Shown piece after piece: positions 34,061 to 44,759 of a DNA stretch of 64,000 nt. Source of the DNA: Neoceratodus forsteri. Lineage: Eukaryota; Chordata; Ceratodontiformes; Ceratodontidae. The first letter of the stretch is position 1, and each line of letters begins with the position of its first letter. The stretch lies in contig CM057453.1 of assembly GCA_016271365.2 (NCBI GenBank), forward strand, positions 502,175,001-502,239,000, in the 5' to 3' direction. The position numbers were made by a program, and so were the translations under genes. The notes beneath the pieces were generated by a model. That model was not told the origin of the DNA and made no database searches. It was given only the letters and a program-made list of their open reading frames with translations.

Positions 34061-34429
34061 TGGTTGTGACTGGAGGGGGAAGGTTCTGGATTTTGGGTGT
34101 AGCAATTCCATTTATTAATTGTGGCCACATAAGACACCCCTGGTTGCCATAGAGTTAGATGTACCCCATGAACATTTCAGGTGATGTACTGGCGGAGGAC
34201 CAACTTTCCCCATGCTCTTGTTGCCATGGATGTTCTATCGATGTGGAGGTTTATGTGGTTGGAAATATATTTATGTACCATGATTTTGCCACATTGAAGT
34301 GAAGCTAAGTGGTGGTTTGAAGTACTGATATCTGTGTGTATTTAACCTTGTACTTCCCATATGCTATGTATTGCATTTTCTATGTCTCAATAAAAATTAT
34401 GTTGACAAAAAAAAAGGAGGATAAACAAG

Positions 34430-35001
34430 ATGTATCGCAACCTTTCAAAATGTGAGAAAAATGCACACATGTATGTATGAGACTTAGAGATTGACAGAGT
34501 AAATAACAGTGGGCTAAAGCAGAAACGTTCTAATATTACTATCTTGTTAGGCTACAGTCACACTTCTTTTTTGTATGGAATACTGTATTGGAGTACAGTT
34601 AGAGTCTATTAATGCTGTCATGTGTCATACATGACATTAGTTTATAAGATTCTGACACCACCTTACTGAGATACGGAGGCTGTCATAGGATTAATTTAAC
34701 TACAGTGTATAGTGGGACATAGTTAAGCACCGAAATGTATCATTCTCAAAATGTTGTTCTGCTGCACTAGTGATGTCCGCAGTGCAGCAGAATGATTTTT
34801 CATTCTGCTGCAGTACAGACGTCACACAAGCATGTCCTCGATCAGCAAATCTGACAGTTGGGGTACATGAGGAATTTGTTGATGTGACCTTTTGTTTTCA
34901 AGGTGCCTAATTATTTAACTTGTACAGCCTCCCTAATGAGTGTTAAAATGAAAAGCTGTGTCTGTGTCTTTTGGAAGTTCCACTATACGCTATAAAGAAA
35001 A
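34430..35001. other. Unassigned stretch with short inverted repeats
   Basis: No gene. TTCTGCTGCACTAGTGATGTC and its inverted and direct echoes around 34758-34830 form a small repeated hairpin cluster. Confidence 0.45.
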
Positions 35002-35155
35002 GTGTATGACTAACGGTTAATGCCAGGGCTATTCTTTCCCCTTATCAGTACTATGACGACTGAGAGACCTCTCCAGCTGCACTCTCGAGGTCATCAGTTG
35101 TCATAGTACCGACTCAAGTAAAGAATAGCCCTGTTGTTAACTGTTAGTCATACAC
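35002..35155. repeat. 154-bp palindrome (fold-back element)
   Basis: GTGTATGACTAAC pairs with GTTAGTCATACAC at the outer ends. CAGGGCTATTCTTT pairs with AAAGAATAGCCCTG, and GTACTATGAC with GTCATAGTAC further in. The loop lies around CTCCAGCTGCACTC. Confidence 0.88.
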
Positions 35156-35231
35156 TATCCTATATGTTGGGGCAGTTTGTTGAAGATATTACATTTGAAA
35201 CATTGAGCACCATTAAAAAGATGTACTTTCA

Positions 35232-35432
35232 ACCATGATGACGTCCACCAAACTCTGGTTTCCCTGCCTCCTCCCACATAGAGAACATGATGTCGTACCA
35301 CTCCTGGGTACTCCTACGCATTTCACCCGCCATTGCCTTCGCTCTGCAGAATGTCTGGCGAGTGAGCTTCCACTTCCTCCTACATTCGTCCCGCGTTTTT
35401 TCAATCTCTTGCCTCCCCAAGGCATGGCTAAC
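35232..35432 (-). pseudogene. SANT/Myb-like exon, possible 5' part of the Harbinger-associated gene
   Basis: On the minus strand the acceptor TTTTTATACAG precedes 35432. The exon encodes ALGRQEIEKTRDECRRKW, then KLTRQTFCRAKA and EWYDIMFSMWEEAG. The basic helix with R-x5-C-R-R-K-W recalls the third helix of Myb_DNA-bind/SANT proteins in which a conserved Trp follows basic residues. A TGA follows at about 35235 with no strong donor before it, so it is either a terminal exon or has lost its donor. The same strand and order as the exons at 27.7, 25.4 and 21.5 kb make linkage plausible but unproven. Confidence 0.42.
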
Positions 35433-36024
35433 CTGTATAAAAAGTTACAAAAGAAACAAAAAAATTATAATTTACTAATACTTTTGAATTTTGTGAATTT
35501 ATACATCACTGTGTTACAGGTGCAACTGTATGTGTACTGCTTTGGTATATTACATATATTTTAGGGTTAGCAAGTGAGGTGCTGGAGCTCTATGGCACCC
35601 CTCCTCTCATCTATTGCACCAGTCTTACAAATAATTTAATTTCTTTCATTGAAAAATGTGAAAATATTCAGTTTTAAGTATTAGTCATAAGACATCAGGT
35701 ACTGTTGTAAGTGTTACTCTGAAAGAGAAAACTTTTTTTTACTAAACTTGTATTACTACATTGTATGTGAATCTATTCAGTGAGAGGAGAGGACCTGGCT
35801 CATGGATTGTCTAGTTCACAAAAACAATAGCTTATTATAAAGCATTGCTTAAGTTTGATTATGGAAACATCTGTGTTTAACGATGGTGCTGATAATTTGA
35901 GAACAGTATCAAAGCCAATATCCTTGTGCAGCATACTTCTGTAAGTTGCACTGGTAATGTCATGCTGCTGTGATCTTTTATTATTATACAGAGATGGAAG
36001 GGAGTAATTATGACTACGAACACC
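35433..36024. other. A/T-rich flank of the LTR element
   Basis: No gene or repeat recognised. It ends at the TAAA target duplication of the LTR element. Confidence 0.4.
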
Positions 36025-36028
36025 TAAA

Positions 36029-37547
36029 TGTAACCCCTTGTTACCCGGGGTTACTAGAATCCCAGTAAGACCTAGTGGTAGGCAGGGAAGGCAGCTTGTG
36101 AAACTCCAGTTAAATGGGTTTCACACTGTCTCACTCTGTTCTCAGTCTCAGCTGAGACTGAGGGATGACATCACCATAGAACTGTCGCAGCTGCATAAGC
36201 CACATTGGAATCTGCAGCAGAGGGAGTGAGATAGAACTTGGGAGTTTTCAAAGTCAGTCTCCTGTTTGTTTTGAAGCAAGAAGGAAGTCTCCTGTTTGCC
36301 TGCCAGCAGGGAGGAAGTGTCTTTTGTTTACCTTCTGTGTGAGAAGGTCAGTGTCCAGTTTCAAGTGGTGGAGACCGATATCCAGGTCTCAGTGCCCCCT
36401 CCCTCCGGGGGAGTAAAGTATCTCTATGTAGTTCCAGCGGCAATCCCCTAATGTCTGCTAAAGGAAGAAAGCTGCCTTTTTACAGTTTCTGTTTGGTCTT
36501 AAAAGTGGAAAAAGTTGTACTTCGCCTGTGGGGCACCTGTAACGAAAGGGTGAGCGTTTTGCTCTAATTTGAGAGGGCAAACAATGTGTTTCTTCAATTT
36601 GGGAAATGTGAAGAAAGCTGGGATTTGGACTACTATTTGGGAGGCCTATTGTACTAGGACAAACAAATGGAGTAGTGTCAAAATCTAAAGTCTGTGTGAA
36701 TTCAAGTAATGTTGTAGAGGGGGTGCTACAGTCCATCCACCGTTTAATCTACATTTCGAAGTTTCAGTTTTTCCAGAGAAATGGCCGGGTATGGGCTGTG
36801 GGAGCTGGAGGTGGGAACACCCCATCTTTAGTAACCAGGTCCACCTCTACAGATTTCTACTGTGATTGCTACTTGCCTCATGCGCCTGGCCAGTGATGAG
36901 TAGGTACCCAGGCGTGGGTCGCAAATGGGAAAATCTCTCTAGAAGTCACAGACTCTAAGTGGTGTGGGGAGCCACAGCTTGGGAAAAGAATTCTCCTTGT
37001 GAGATGGGAGTCAGAAGAAGTAAGAAGAAAATCTCTCTAGGGGTCGTAGACTCTAAGTGGTGTGGGGAGACAAACAAGTAAATTGGGTTCATTCTTTAAA
37101 TGGACCGTCAGTCAAGTGGCCGGCAGGGGAGCCGGGCCAGTCGGGCTGTGTCTCCAAAGTGCATGCAAGTCTGGGCTGTGTGCCTGGTGGGTCCAGAGCC
37201 TGAAAACAGTAGAAATGGGTTCATTCTTTAAGTGGACCGCCTTGTAGTCTCTAATCTGTATTATTAGTAAACGTAGCCCCTTGGGGGTCCATCTATGCTT
37301 TGTTGTGTTCAGCTAGTTATGAATAAAAGCCACACTGAAAAATCCCAATCCTGGTTCTGGACATTACAGTTATTGCTTCCTGTGGTCGGATTTACTTGGG
37401 TGCCCCTGTGCAGAGTAGCCAAACCTAGGTCCCCTTGTGCCAGGTAACGTCATCCTCCCCGAACCCAGGTCCCCACCAGGTATTGCTGCCATTGCCAAAA
37501 GCATGCCACCTGTCATTTTGGTAAAAAGGCAGGGGTGAGGGGTTACA
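36029..37547 (+). repeat. 5' LTR
   Basis: 1519 bp, TGTAACC to GGTTACA. Contains AATAAA at 37322-37327 and a 98-base internal unit (GACTCTAAGTGGTGTGGGGA and flanks) present twice from about 36931. A 63-codon open frame near its start is shared with the 3' LTR and has no recognised domain. Confidence 0.93.
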
Positions 37548-37551
37548 AAAA

Positions 37552-37569
37552 TGGAGGCACTGCTTTGGA
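37552..37569 (+). promoter_or_regulatory. Primer binding site, tRNA-Thr type
   Basis: TGGAGGCACTGCTTTGGATT, four bases after the 5' LTR, matches the complement of a vertebrate tRNA-Thr 3' end (TGGAGGCAC exact, later bases with a few differences). This fixes minus-strand DNA priming and the element's orientation. Confidence 0.75.
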
Positions 37570-38028
37570 TTTGTTCGGGAAGGAAGGTGCTTGGGCAAGG
37601 GGGCTAGAGTTTTGGCTATCTGGCAGTGGGTAGTCAAAAAGCTGAAGCAATTTCCCTAGTGTGTTGCTGTGTGCTGTGAATCTTGTGCTGCTGTTTAAAA
37701 AATACCAACTGTTTACCAAGGAGCTGTAAAGCCAAAGAGTGTGCCCTTGTCCTGCATCAAAATTGTTTACAGCATTTTTGTCAGCTTTTAAAATGAGTTC
37801 TGTGAGGAAAGTGTGGAAAACTAGGGGTAGCAACAGAGAAATTATGCCCTGGACATTGGAAATGCTTTCTGTGTAAATGGAGAGACTGCAGAGTTAATGG
37901 CAATGTTACATGGTTAAAATGGGCTCCTGCCGTGGAGTCAGTTGGAAAAAAAAATTATTTTTCAGTTTAAATTTGCCTGCTCGACGATCGCCGTGAGGAG
38001 AGGAGCCCTCGCAAGGAAGAAGAGGCTC

Positions 38029-38076
38029 ATTTGCATGGCGTCGTGTGGTTGGACAGATTGCCATTAGTCCCGCCCC
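38029..38076 (+). promoter_or_regulatory. Octamer and GC-box pair in the element interior
   Basis: ATTTGCAT (38029-38036, the Oct-factor octamer) and CCCGCCCC (38069-38076, Sp1-type GC box) lie in a local CpG-richer patch about 160-205 bases upstream of an ATG at 38236. This looks like a Pol II promoter inside the element rather than in the LTR. Function is inferred from motifs only. Confidence 0.45.
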
Positions 38077-38235
38077 TCAGCCAGCTCGTCTGAGACTGCC
38101 TCAGCATTCGAGAGGGAGACAGAGTGTAGTGCGTGTACTGGCAGTGAAGGAGCGTCGCGGAAATATTCAAAGTGCTGTAAACATTCAAAAAATAGACATT
38201 TTAGTTTAAAATCGGGCTCAACCCGCAAATCGATC

Positions 38236-38362
38236 ATGGAAATAGTGAATTTGGTGGTTAAACCGACGATCGCTAAGACTGCCCGCCCGTTTGTGTTCCA
38301 AGGCCTTAAAAAACTGGCTGCAGGCCGTTTTACCCCATCGCAGCAAGCTGCTACTGATCACA
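38236..38362 (+). CDS. Candidate first coding exon of the LTR element's internal gene
   Basis: The ATG at 38236 opens 42 codons up to a good splice donor (GTAAGT at 38363-38368). Unspliced, the frame would stop two codons later. The small product is basic with no known domain. It is in frame with the candidate exon starting at 38930. Described here only as a predicted exon of an old retrovirus-like insertion. Confidence 0.5.
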
Positions 38363-38929
38363 GTAAGTAAACAACTAAGAAACTGCTCAATCAGTGATTT
38401 TCAGTAATGCCATATAAAATGTGTATGCAGCAGTGTAGTCACTTTGCAAGTAACGACTGTGTGAAGTCCTGCCAGCAAGTGCAAGTCTGTAAAGCCATTA
38501 AATGTGTGCATGGAAGTAAAATAGCCTCATTTTAAAGTTTGCAGCCAGAGAGAGACTGTGGGTTGTAGCAAAATGCAACACTAGTAGAAGCAGGCAATCC
38601 TGAGCTGAAACCTGAAGTTTTAATGGGACTGTAATAAAATGAATGTTGCCAGCTTGTGAAAAGTCCAAGGAAGATCCTGTAAATGTGTGTAAAGCCAGAA
38701 CAGAGCAAGTTGTGCAGTTTGAGTAAAAGTTATCAGTAGCTGGTGTAAATCGGGTGTGCAGTGGCTTGACCCAGATTCTAAATGTTGATGCACAGGAGTG
38801 CTGCCACCGCCATTACAGGGTGGGGTAGTAAAGTAAACACAGCAGCAGAGGAGCCATTTTAAAGCTACAGAGTGTGTTCATTAAAGTGGGACTTTCAGTT
38901 ACAGTGAACTTTTGTTTATTTTTCTGCAG

Positions 38930-39665
38930 TTAGGGCCTCAGGACCAGCTCGTTACCCGGATCATGCCCAGGTTGCATTAACAGCAGCAGTAAATAGACTG
39001 AGAGATATTGAAAAGTGGTGCTATGGAGGGCAACTGCCTCCTGATGTGGCAATTCCTAATTATCCAGTGCGTGTATGCCAAATATGCTTGAGTGCTGGAA
39101 GGGATGTCTTCATGATTTCTCACTGTGCTGGATGCCTTCAAAAATATGGCTTGTATGAAGCGCCTCCAATTCGTTGGCTCCCACATGGACAAAAATTCAG
39201 GAATCTGCAGTTGGCAGCACACAGCACCAGGTGGAGCCTGTGGAAGAAGGTCCCTCGGGGGAGTGTGGCACAAAGCTAGAGGGTGCAGAATTAGAGACTG
39301 AACCAGAAGTTGAAGTTTTGGATGCTGGATCTCAGAAAGAAAGTTCGGATAAAGCATCAATAGACCCCTGGGTGGGGTGGCCTAGCCCAAGTCTCTTAGG
39401 TGAAGATGAGATGCGGGAGGCCTTTGAATGGGAGGTGTCGACCTCCGCGCCTAGTGATGAATGGATAGTCTCAGAGGTGAGAATGACTGCTCACTCCTGG
39501 GCTCAGATCCTCAGTGAAGAGGAAGATGAGGGGGAACCTATGTGGCCTTGTGAAAAAGGAACGGGTACACAGCCTCAAGATCTTGCCTCGGAGGAATGTG
39601 TTGAAGAAGGTGGTGATGCCACTGCCCTGGCTTTACAAGAGGAAGAAGTCAGGGATCCGTTTTAA
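38930..39665 (+). CDS. Candidate second exon: Cys/His-rich then acidic protein
   Basis: The acceptor TATTTTTCTGCAG ends at 38929. One frame is open from there through 39279 and contains a Cys-His cluster (CQICLSAG, then SHCAGCLQKYG, about 39070-39145) that could bind zinc, followed by APPIRWLPHG. A second frame open at 39174-39665 encodes a very acidic region (Glu/Asp-rich, with WAQILSEEEDEGEP near 39500), which may be reached by a further splice or frameshift. Zinc-cluster plus acidic segment would suit a transcriptional regulator; that is inference. No polymerase or structural-protein motif. Confidence 0.45.
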
Positions 39666-40140
39666 TTTCCTTGAGAATTGCAGCTGGCAGAACCAGGACT
39701 GGCCACCCCCAAGCCAGGCCAGCGGTCTCAGATTGACCAAAGCAGGTAAAGAGGAGAGACTGGTTCGTAGAAAGGCAAATGAGATCTATGGTATGACCTT
39801 TCCTACCTTTCCTCGGAGAGTCTGGGAGGAGATTGAGGACTGCAGGAAATCCTGGATCTGGGATGAAGCAATGAAAAGTGTGCATCCTGAGGCCAACAAA
39901 CATGTAAAGAATAGACTGTTCCACGAAAAGTATACCCAGTGGAAGAAAGGCAGGACACTGTTTATGGACAGAGTGAAAATAGTGGATGGAGAGGGACGTG
40001 AAATCTCCCACTGTGTGAGTTATGTGCGCCCAGACGGGGTAATAATTCAAGCTCCTGACCCCCGGTACTATTGGCCTCAGTGCAAGGACCTCCCAGTAAT
40101 TAAGCTCGTGCCTACAAAATGGAGAGCCGAGCAGTGGTAG
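39514..40140 (+). CDS. Candidate ORF, basic C-terminal protein of the LTR element
   Basis: A 208-codon frame overlapping the acidic ORF, with the recognisably protein-like part from about 39664 to the stop at 40138-40140. It has Trp/Arg-rich segments (FPTFPRRVWEEIEDCRKSW, HVKNRLFHEKYTQWKKGRT, a final Trp). No family recognised. The boundary at 39660 may be a frameshift or splice joining it to the acidic frame. Intact over about 160 codons, which suggests past selection. Confidence 0.4.
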   Translation: MKRKMRGNLCGLVKKERVHSLKILPRRNVLKKVVMPLPWLYKRKKSGIRFNFLENCSWQNQDWPPPSQASGLRLTKAGKEERLVRRKANEIYGMTFPTFPRRVWEEIEDCRKSWIWDEAMKSVHPEANKHVKNRLFHEKYTQWKKGRTLFMDRVKIVDGEGREISHCVSYVRPDGVIIQAPDPRYYWPQCKDLPVIKLVPTKWRAEQW

Positions 40141-41504
40141 TCAATACTGCCACACTAGACTGTGAAGTGCCCTTATTGATCTGCCAATATGAATAACCAA
40201 GGACTCAGGTGCTCCACATTCATCAGTCTACAGTGTACTGTCCTGTTCAGCAACCATCTACTGGCCCACCAGATGACTTCAGATCCAGAGAGGACACCAG
40301 CCCAGCTGTTTCCTGTTCATCGCCTGGTAATTGAATGACGTCGGACCAGCTGTTTTTCTTTTTGTTCCTGTTCTAAGGTTCTGTCTCCATTGATGATATC
40401 AGCCCAACTGTTTCCAGATGTGCCCTCCTGTGGTTCCCGGAAGATTTCCGCCCAGCTGTATCAGAAGAAATGCTGCCAGGGAGAGTCTTCGGCTGTGGAC
40501 CAGGTTTGTGCAGATTCTTGTACTACAAATGGCTGGTAAGTCCGAAACCTTTTCTATCTTTATGACATTGCAGTACACACCCTACACTACAGACTTCAAA
40601 AATGTGTGAACTGTCCTCAAAGACTCTCCCCTTCGGGACTTTGGCCTGTTAGAACTGTGCTTCACTGGGCTCCGGCCCAGGAGAGACTCTTCATTGGACA
40701 AGCCTTCGGGCCTTGTGGTCATTAGTTGGGACTTTTAGGGCACTCCATCCCCCCAAATGTGTATTGTAAATAATGTCATTATTGTATTCTAATGTAAATA
40801 CTGTTTTTCTAGCTTTTTTCTAAAAAATCTTTTTGGGATTGCTCAGTGTTTTTGTATGGTAAGGGTTTTAGGTAGACTGTGTATGCAGATTAGGAGTGTG
40901 TGTTTTGTCTTTCTTTTTCTTACAGGTGTTCCTGAGAAGACAGAAGAGAAGACAAGAAGAGGAGGAGGGGCTCATCGGAGTTCCTCGTCAGTGCTTTATT
41001 GTGTAGAAAATCTAAAGTACTGTGTTGTTATTGTTATGGTTGTTACTGTATTAACCCTTTCCTTCCACAGGTGTGGTTGTGGGGGTAGGAGGAGGCAGTA
41101 ATTGGTATTTTAATGGTGTGGTTGCAGGTTGCCCAAGGTCGGGGAGGTCCCGGGTTTTGTTTTTTGTTTTGGAATATTATGTTAGAGGCAGATAGGTTTT
41201 CCCTAGAGGGTTAGGGGGGATAGACAGGCTGTGGTCCTGAGTGGCCATTGGGACTGCAGTACTGATCTATCAGGGCTATGCTCTGGATAGTTCTACCAGA
41301 GCCACTAGGTGTCCATAGTAAGTGGATAGTGTAGAGGCTGACATGTCAGCTACAGGACTCTAGGCCCTTAGTGTTGCCTGCCTGTGCTTGCACATGGTAG
41401 GAGGGGGCCTGATCACCCCCCTCCGCAGGTAGCACATAGGGTGGGATGGCCTAAGGCCAGGTGCATAATGACTGGGGACAGTCATTTTCCTGGTCAAGGG
41501 CGAG
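40141..41504 (+). other. 3' non-coding part of the LTR element interior
   Basis: Carries a donor-like CTG/GTAAGT at 40536 and acceptor-like tracts ending at 40925 (TTTCTTACAG) and 41070 (CCTTCCACAG), so further introns are possible. No ORF with a domain. No clear polypurine tract precedes the 3' LTR; the nearest purine run is AAGGGCGAG. Confidence 0.5.
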
Positions 41505-43125
41505 TGTAACCGCTTGTTACCCGGGGTTACTAGAATCCCAGTAAGACCTAGTGGTAGGCAGGGAAGGCAGCTTGTGAAACTCCAGTTAAATGGGTTTCAC
41601 ACTGTCTCACTCTGTTCTCAGTCTCAGCTGAGACTGAGAGATGACATCACCATAGAACTGTCGCAGCTGCATAAGCCACATTGGAATCTGCAACAGAGGG
41701 AGTGAGATAGAACTTGGGAGTTTTCAAAGTCAGTCTCCTGTTTGTTTTGAAGCAAGAAGGAAGTCTCCTGCTTGCCTGCCAGCAGGGAGGAAGTGTCTTT
41801 TGTTTACCTTCTGTGTGAGAAGGTCAGTGTCCAGTTTCAAGTGGTGGAGACCGCTGTCCAGGTCTCAGTGCCCCCTCCCTCCAGGGAGGGAGTAAAGTAT
41901 CTCTATGTGGATTCAGGGGCAATCCCCTAATGTCTGCTAAAGGAAGAAAGCTGCCTTTTTACAGTTTCTGTTTGGTCTTAAAAGTGGAAAAAGTTGTACT
42001 TCGCCTGTGGGGCACCTGCAATGAAAGGGTGAGTGTTTTGCTCTAATTTGAGAGGGCAAACAATGTGTTTCTTCAGTTTGGGAATGTGAAGAAAGCTGGG
42101 ATTTGGACTACTATTTGGGAAGCCTATTGTACTAGGACAAACAAATGGAGTAGTGTCAAAATCTAAAGTCTGTGTGAATTCAAGTAATGTTGTAGAGGGG
42201 GTGCTACAGTCCATCCACCGTTTAATCTACATTTCGAAGTTTCAGTTTTTCCAGAGAAATGGCCGGGTATGGGCTGTGGGAGCTGGAGGTGGGAACACCC
42301 CATCTTTAGTAACCAGGTCCACCTCTACAGATTTCTACTGTGATTGCTACTTGCCTCATGCGCCTGGCCAGTGATGAGGTAGGTACCCAGACGTGGGTCA
42401 CAAATGGGAAAATCTCTCTAGGAGTCACAGACTCTAAGTGGTGTAGGGAGCCACAACTTGGGAAAAGAATTCTCCTTGTGAGATGGGAGTCAGAAGAAGT
42501 AAGAAGAAAATCTCTCTGGGAGTCGCAGACTCTAAGTGGTGTGGGGAGCCACAGCTTGGGAAAAGAATTCTCCTTGTGAGATGGGAGTCAGAAGAAGTAA
42601 GAAGAAAATCTCTCTAGGGGTCGTAGACTCTAAGTGGTGTGGGGAGCCACAACAAGTAAATTGGGTTCATTCTTTAAATGGACCATCAGTCAAGTGGCCG
42701 GCAGGGGAGCCGGGCCAGTCGGGCTGTGTATCCAAAGCGCATGCAAGTCCGGGCTGTGTGCCTGGTGGGTCCAGAGCCTGAAAACAGTAGAAATAGGTTA
42801 ATTCTTTAAGTGGACCGCCTTGTAGTCTCTAATCTTCATTATCAGTAAATGTAGCCCCTTGGGGGTCCATCTATGCTTTGTTGTGCTCAGCTAGTTATGA
42901 ATAAAAGCCACACTGAAAAATCCCAGTCCTGGTTCTGGACATTACAGTTATTGCTTCCTGTGGTCGGATTTACTTGGGTGCCCCTGTGCAGAGTAGCCAA
43001 ACCTAGGTCCCCTTGTGCCAGGTAACCTCATCCTCCCCGAACCCAGGTCCCCACCAGGTATTGCTGCCAATGCCAACAGCATGCCACCTGTCATTTTGGT
43101 AAAAAGGCAGGGGTGAGGGGTTACA
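41505..43125 (+). repeat. 3' LTR
   Basis: 1621 bp, the same ends as the 5' LTR and very similar by eye over most of its length. It has three rather than two copies of the 98-base internal unit (from about 42411), which accounts for nearly all the length difference. AATAAA at 42900-42905. Confidence 0.93.
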
Positions 43126-43129
43126 TAAA

Positions 43130-44490
43130 GCTTCAAGCACAGAGACTTGGCAAGTAATTGTTAACAGACAATTTTAGTAAAGTTATGATTTATTATATTT
43201 TCCATTTTTTTCATGTAATGACACCCTCCATGGTGGGCAATATGTACAATACTGGAGCTTGCAGTGGCTATAACGCCATCTGCTTGTAGTTCTGGAAATG
43301 ATTACTCCTCTGACCAGTCTGGTATTTGCCAATACTGTGTAGTTAGCACGGTATTGCTGTGCAGATATTATTATCCTACTATCCTTAATAGCTAAGAAAA
43401 ATACTTTTTCATGTTGTAAATTTAAAATGTGAGGTCTGTTCTAGTGTGAGATTTGTGGCCCTCATCACAAACCTGGGGTTGGAATAGCGTCAAACAGGCT
43501 GAACTAGGGCTAGCACTTCCCTGTCATGCGAGGATTTTGGCATGTTTGAAGTCTGTGAAAAGAAACATTTTTTTTAGAACCATGGAAGATAAGAGTCATT
43601 GTACTTTAACTGCTGGGCCAAGAGTCACAAAGGAGATGTGTCCAGTGCATCCGAGATGCATCTGTGCATCCCTGGCATGTGCTGCAAGGTGATTTAGGAA
43701 GGGCTATGACGCGCTAGCGCAACCTTGATGTGCCAATGCATTGAAGATGTGCCGCTCAATGCCAGTAATGCTATGTAGAGCATCTGAAGGGGCAGTGAAG
43801 GGGGTGTGCCCATGCATATCTGGTGCAGACCCATTCACAGCCCAGGTCAGAGGTGCATTCCCTATCTAGGTGGCCACCCACAGGCAGGCTGCTGTGCTGT
43901 AGACAGCGGTATGACAGCCTGCACACCCTGCCAGTGCATGCACCACCACCCCAGGCAGCCCACGGCACTATAACACTTGACACCCAGTCTGGCTCCAGGT
44001 GGTATAGTGGTTCTCCCCTGCCCATATCTGCCTCACCCCGAACAGAGTATGAAACAAAGCCCTAGTGCGACAGTGGTCCCTCCCTCCCATCTGTCACAGC
44101 TCCAGCCCCCAAAACATTAAACACATCCCTGTTTGAGTAGAGTTGTTCCCCTCCCCTCCCCTCCCCTCCCCGTCTGTGGCAACACCGGCCCTGAAAATTT
44201 AGGATGCTGAATAAACAGTTTTAATGTTCCTCACATTATTATTGTATTTTGCATTATTGCATTGTGAGCTGTAGAAAATTAAAACATAAATGAATATTTG
44301 ATGACTTACTTTTTGTTGTTTGAAAATAAAATCTTGGTTTTCTTTCTTTTTTTGTTGATCTGTTGAAAAAAATAAACATTGACTATGAGAAAAAGCTGAG
44401 TTGTACTATTGTGTTAAAAACACTGCTATGTTTCTGATTTTGTGTGCTATGAACATGTATACCACTTTTACAATGACAAGTGCCACTAAT
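43130..44490. other. Unassigned stretch
   Basis: No gene recognised. Contains a (CCCCT)n run at about 44149-44172 and open frames near 43453-44065 without domain features. Confidence 0.4.
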
Positions 44491-44759
44491 ATGGAACTAC
44501 AAAGTACATGGTAGCCATGGTTGTTGTGCTGGTGTACTGCTAGACAGGTAAGGATTGGGTGAATATGTGGCAGGATACAGCATTAAGAGCACAGCAGGGA
44601 CATTGGAGCAGAGATGTAGTGTTGTTATGGTGTGAAGTGTTGCAGCCATTGGATGTACACGTGTCTGAATGTACCAGGGCCTGGGAGAGAGAAACAGTAA
44701 AAACCGTGTAATGAGGATAGAAATGGGATCTGGTTGACCCAGATAATGTGTCATGGAGG

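Larger units (their letters stand above)
28280..34419 (+). mobile_element. Full-length L1-type LINE with target-site duplication
   Basis: The 6.1-kb element is flanked by perfect GATAAACAAG copies at 28270-28279 and 34420-34429. It starts GGGGACGTGGTCTGAAG, carries ORF1 (28417-29177) and ORF2 (about 30283-34060), a short 3' UTR, AATAAA at 34389-34394 and a 9-A tail. A 1.1-kb inter-ORF region is present (29180-30280). Order and orientation are those of vertebrate L1s. Both ORFs are mutated. Confidence 0.95.
36029..43125 (+). mobile_element. Complete retrovirus-like LTR element, no recognisable pol
   Basis: Two direct LTRs (36029-37547 and 41505-43125) flank a 3.96-kb interior. Each LTR begins TGTAACC and ends GGTTACA. 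The 4-base duplication TAAA occurs at 36025-36028 and 43126-43129. A tRNA-Thr-type primer binding site follows the left LTR by four bases. No reverse transcriptase, integrase, protease, Gag or Env signature is seen in any frame of the interior, so the element must have depended on another element's enzymes. Orientation is set by the primer site and the AATAAA in each LTR. Confidence 0.9.

Noticed and set aside
36038..41705. Identical 63-codon frames at the start of both LTRs (36038 and 41514)
   Set aside because: Identity is explained by the LTR pair; no domain and no reason to expect a coding LTR.
36029..43125. An intact retrovirus
   Set aside because: No protease, RT, integrase or envelope signature could be read in any frame of the interior.
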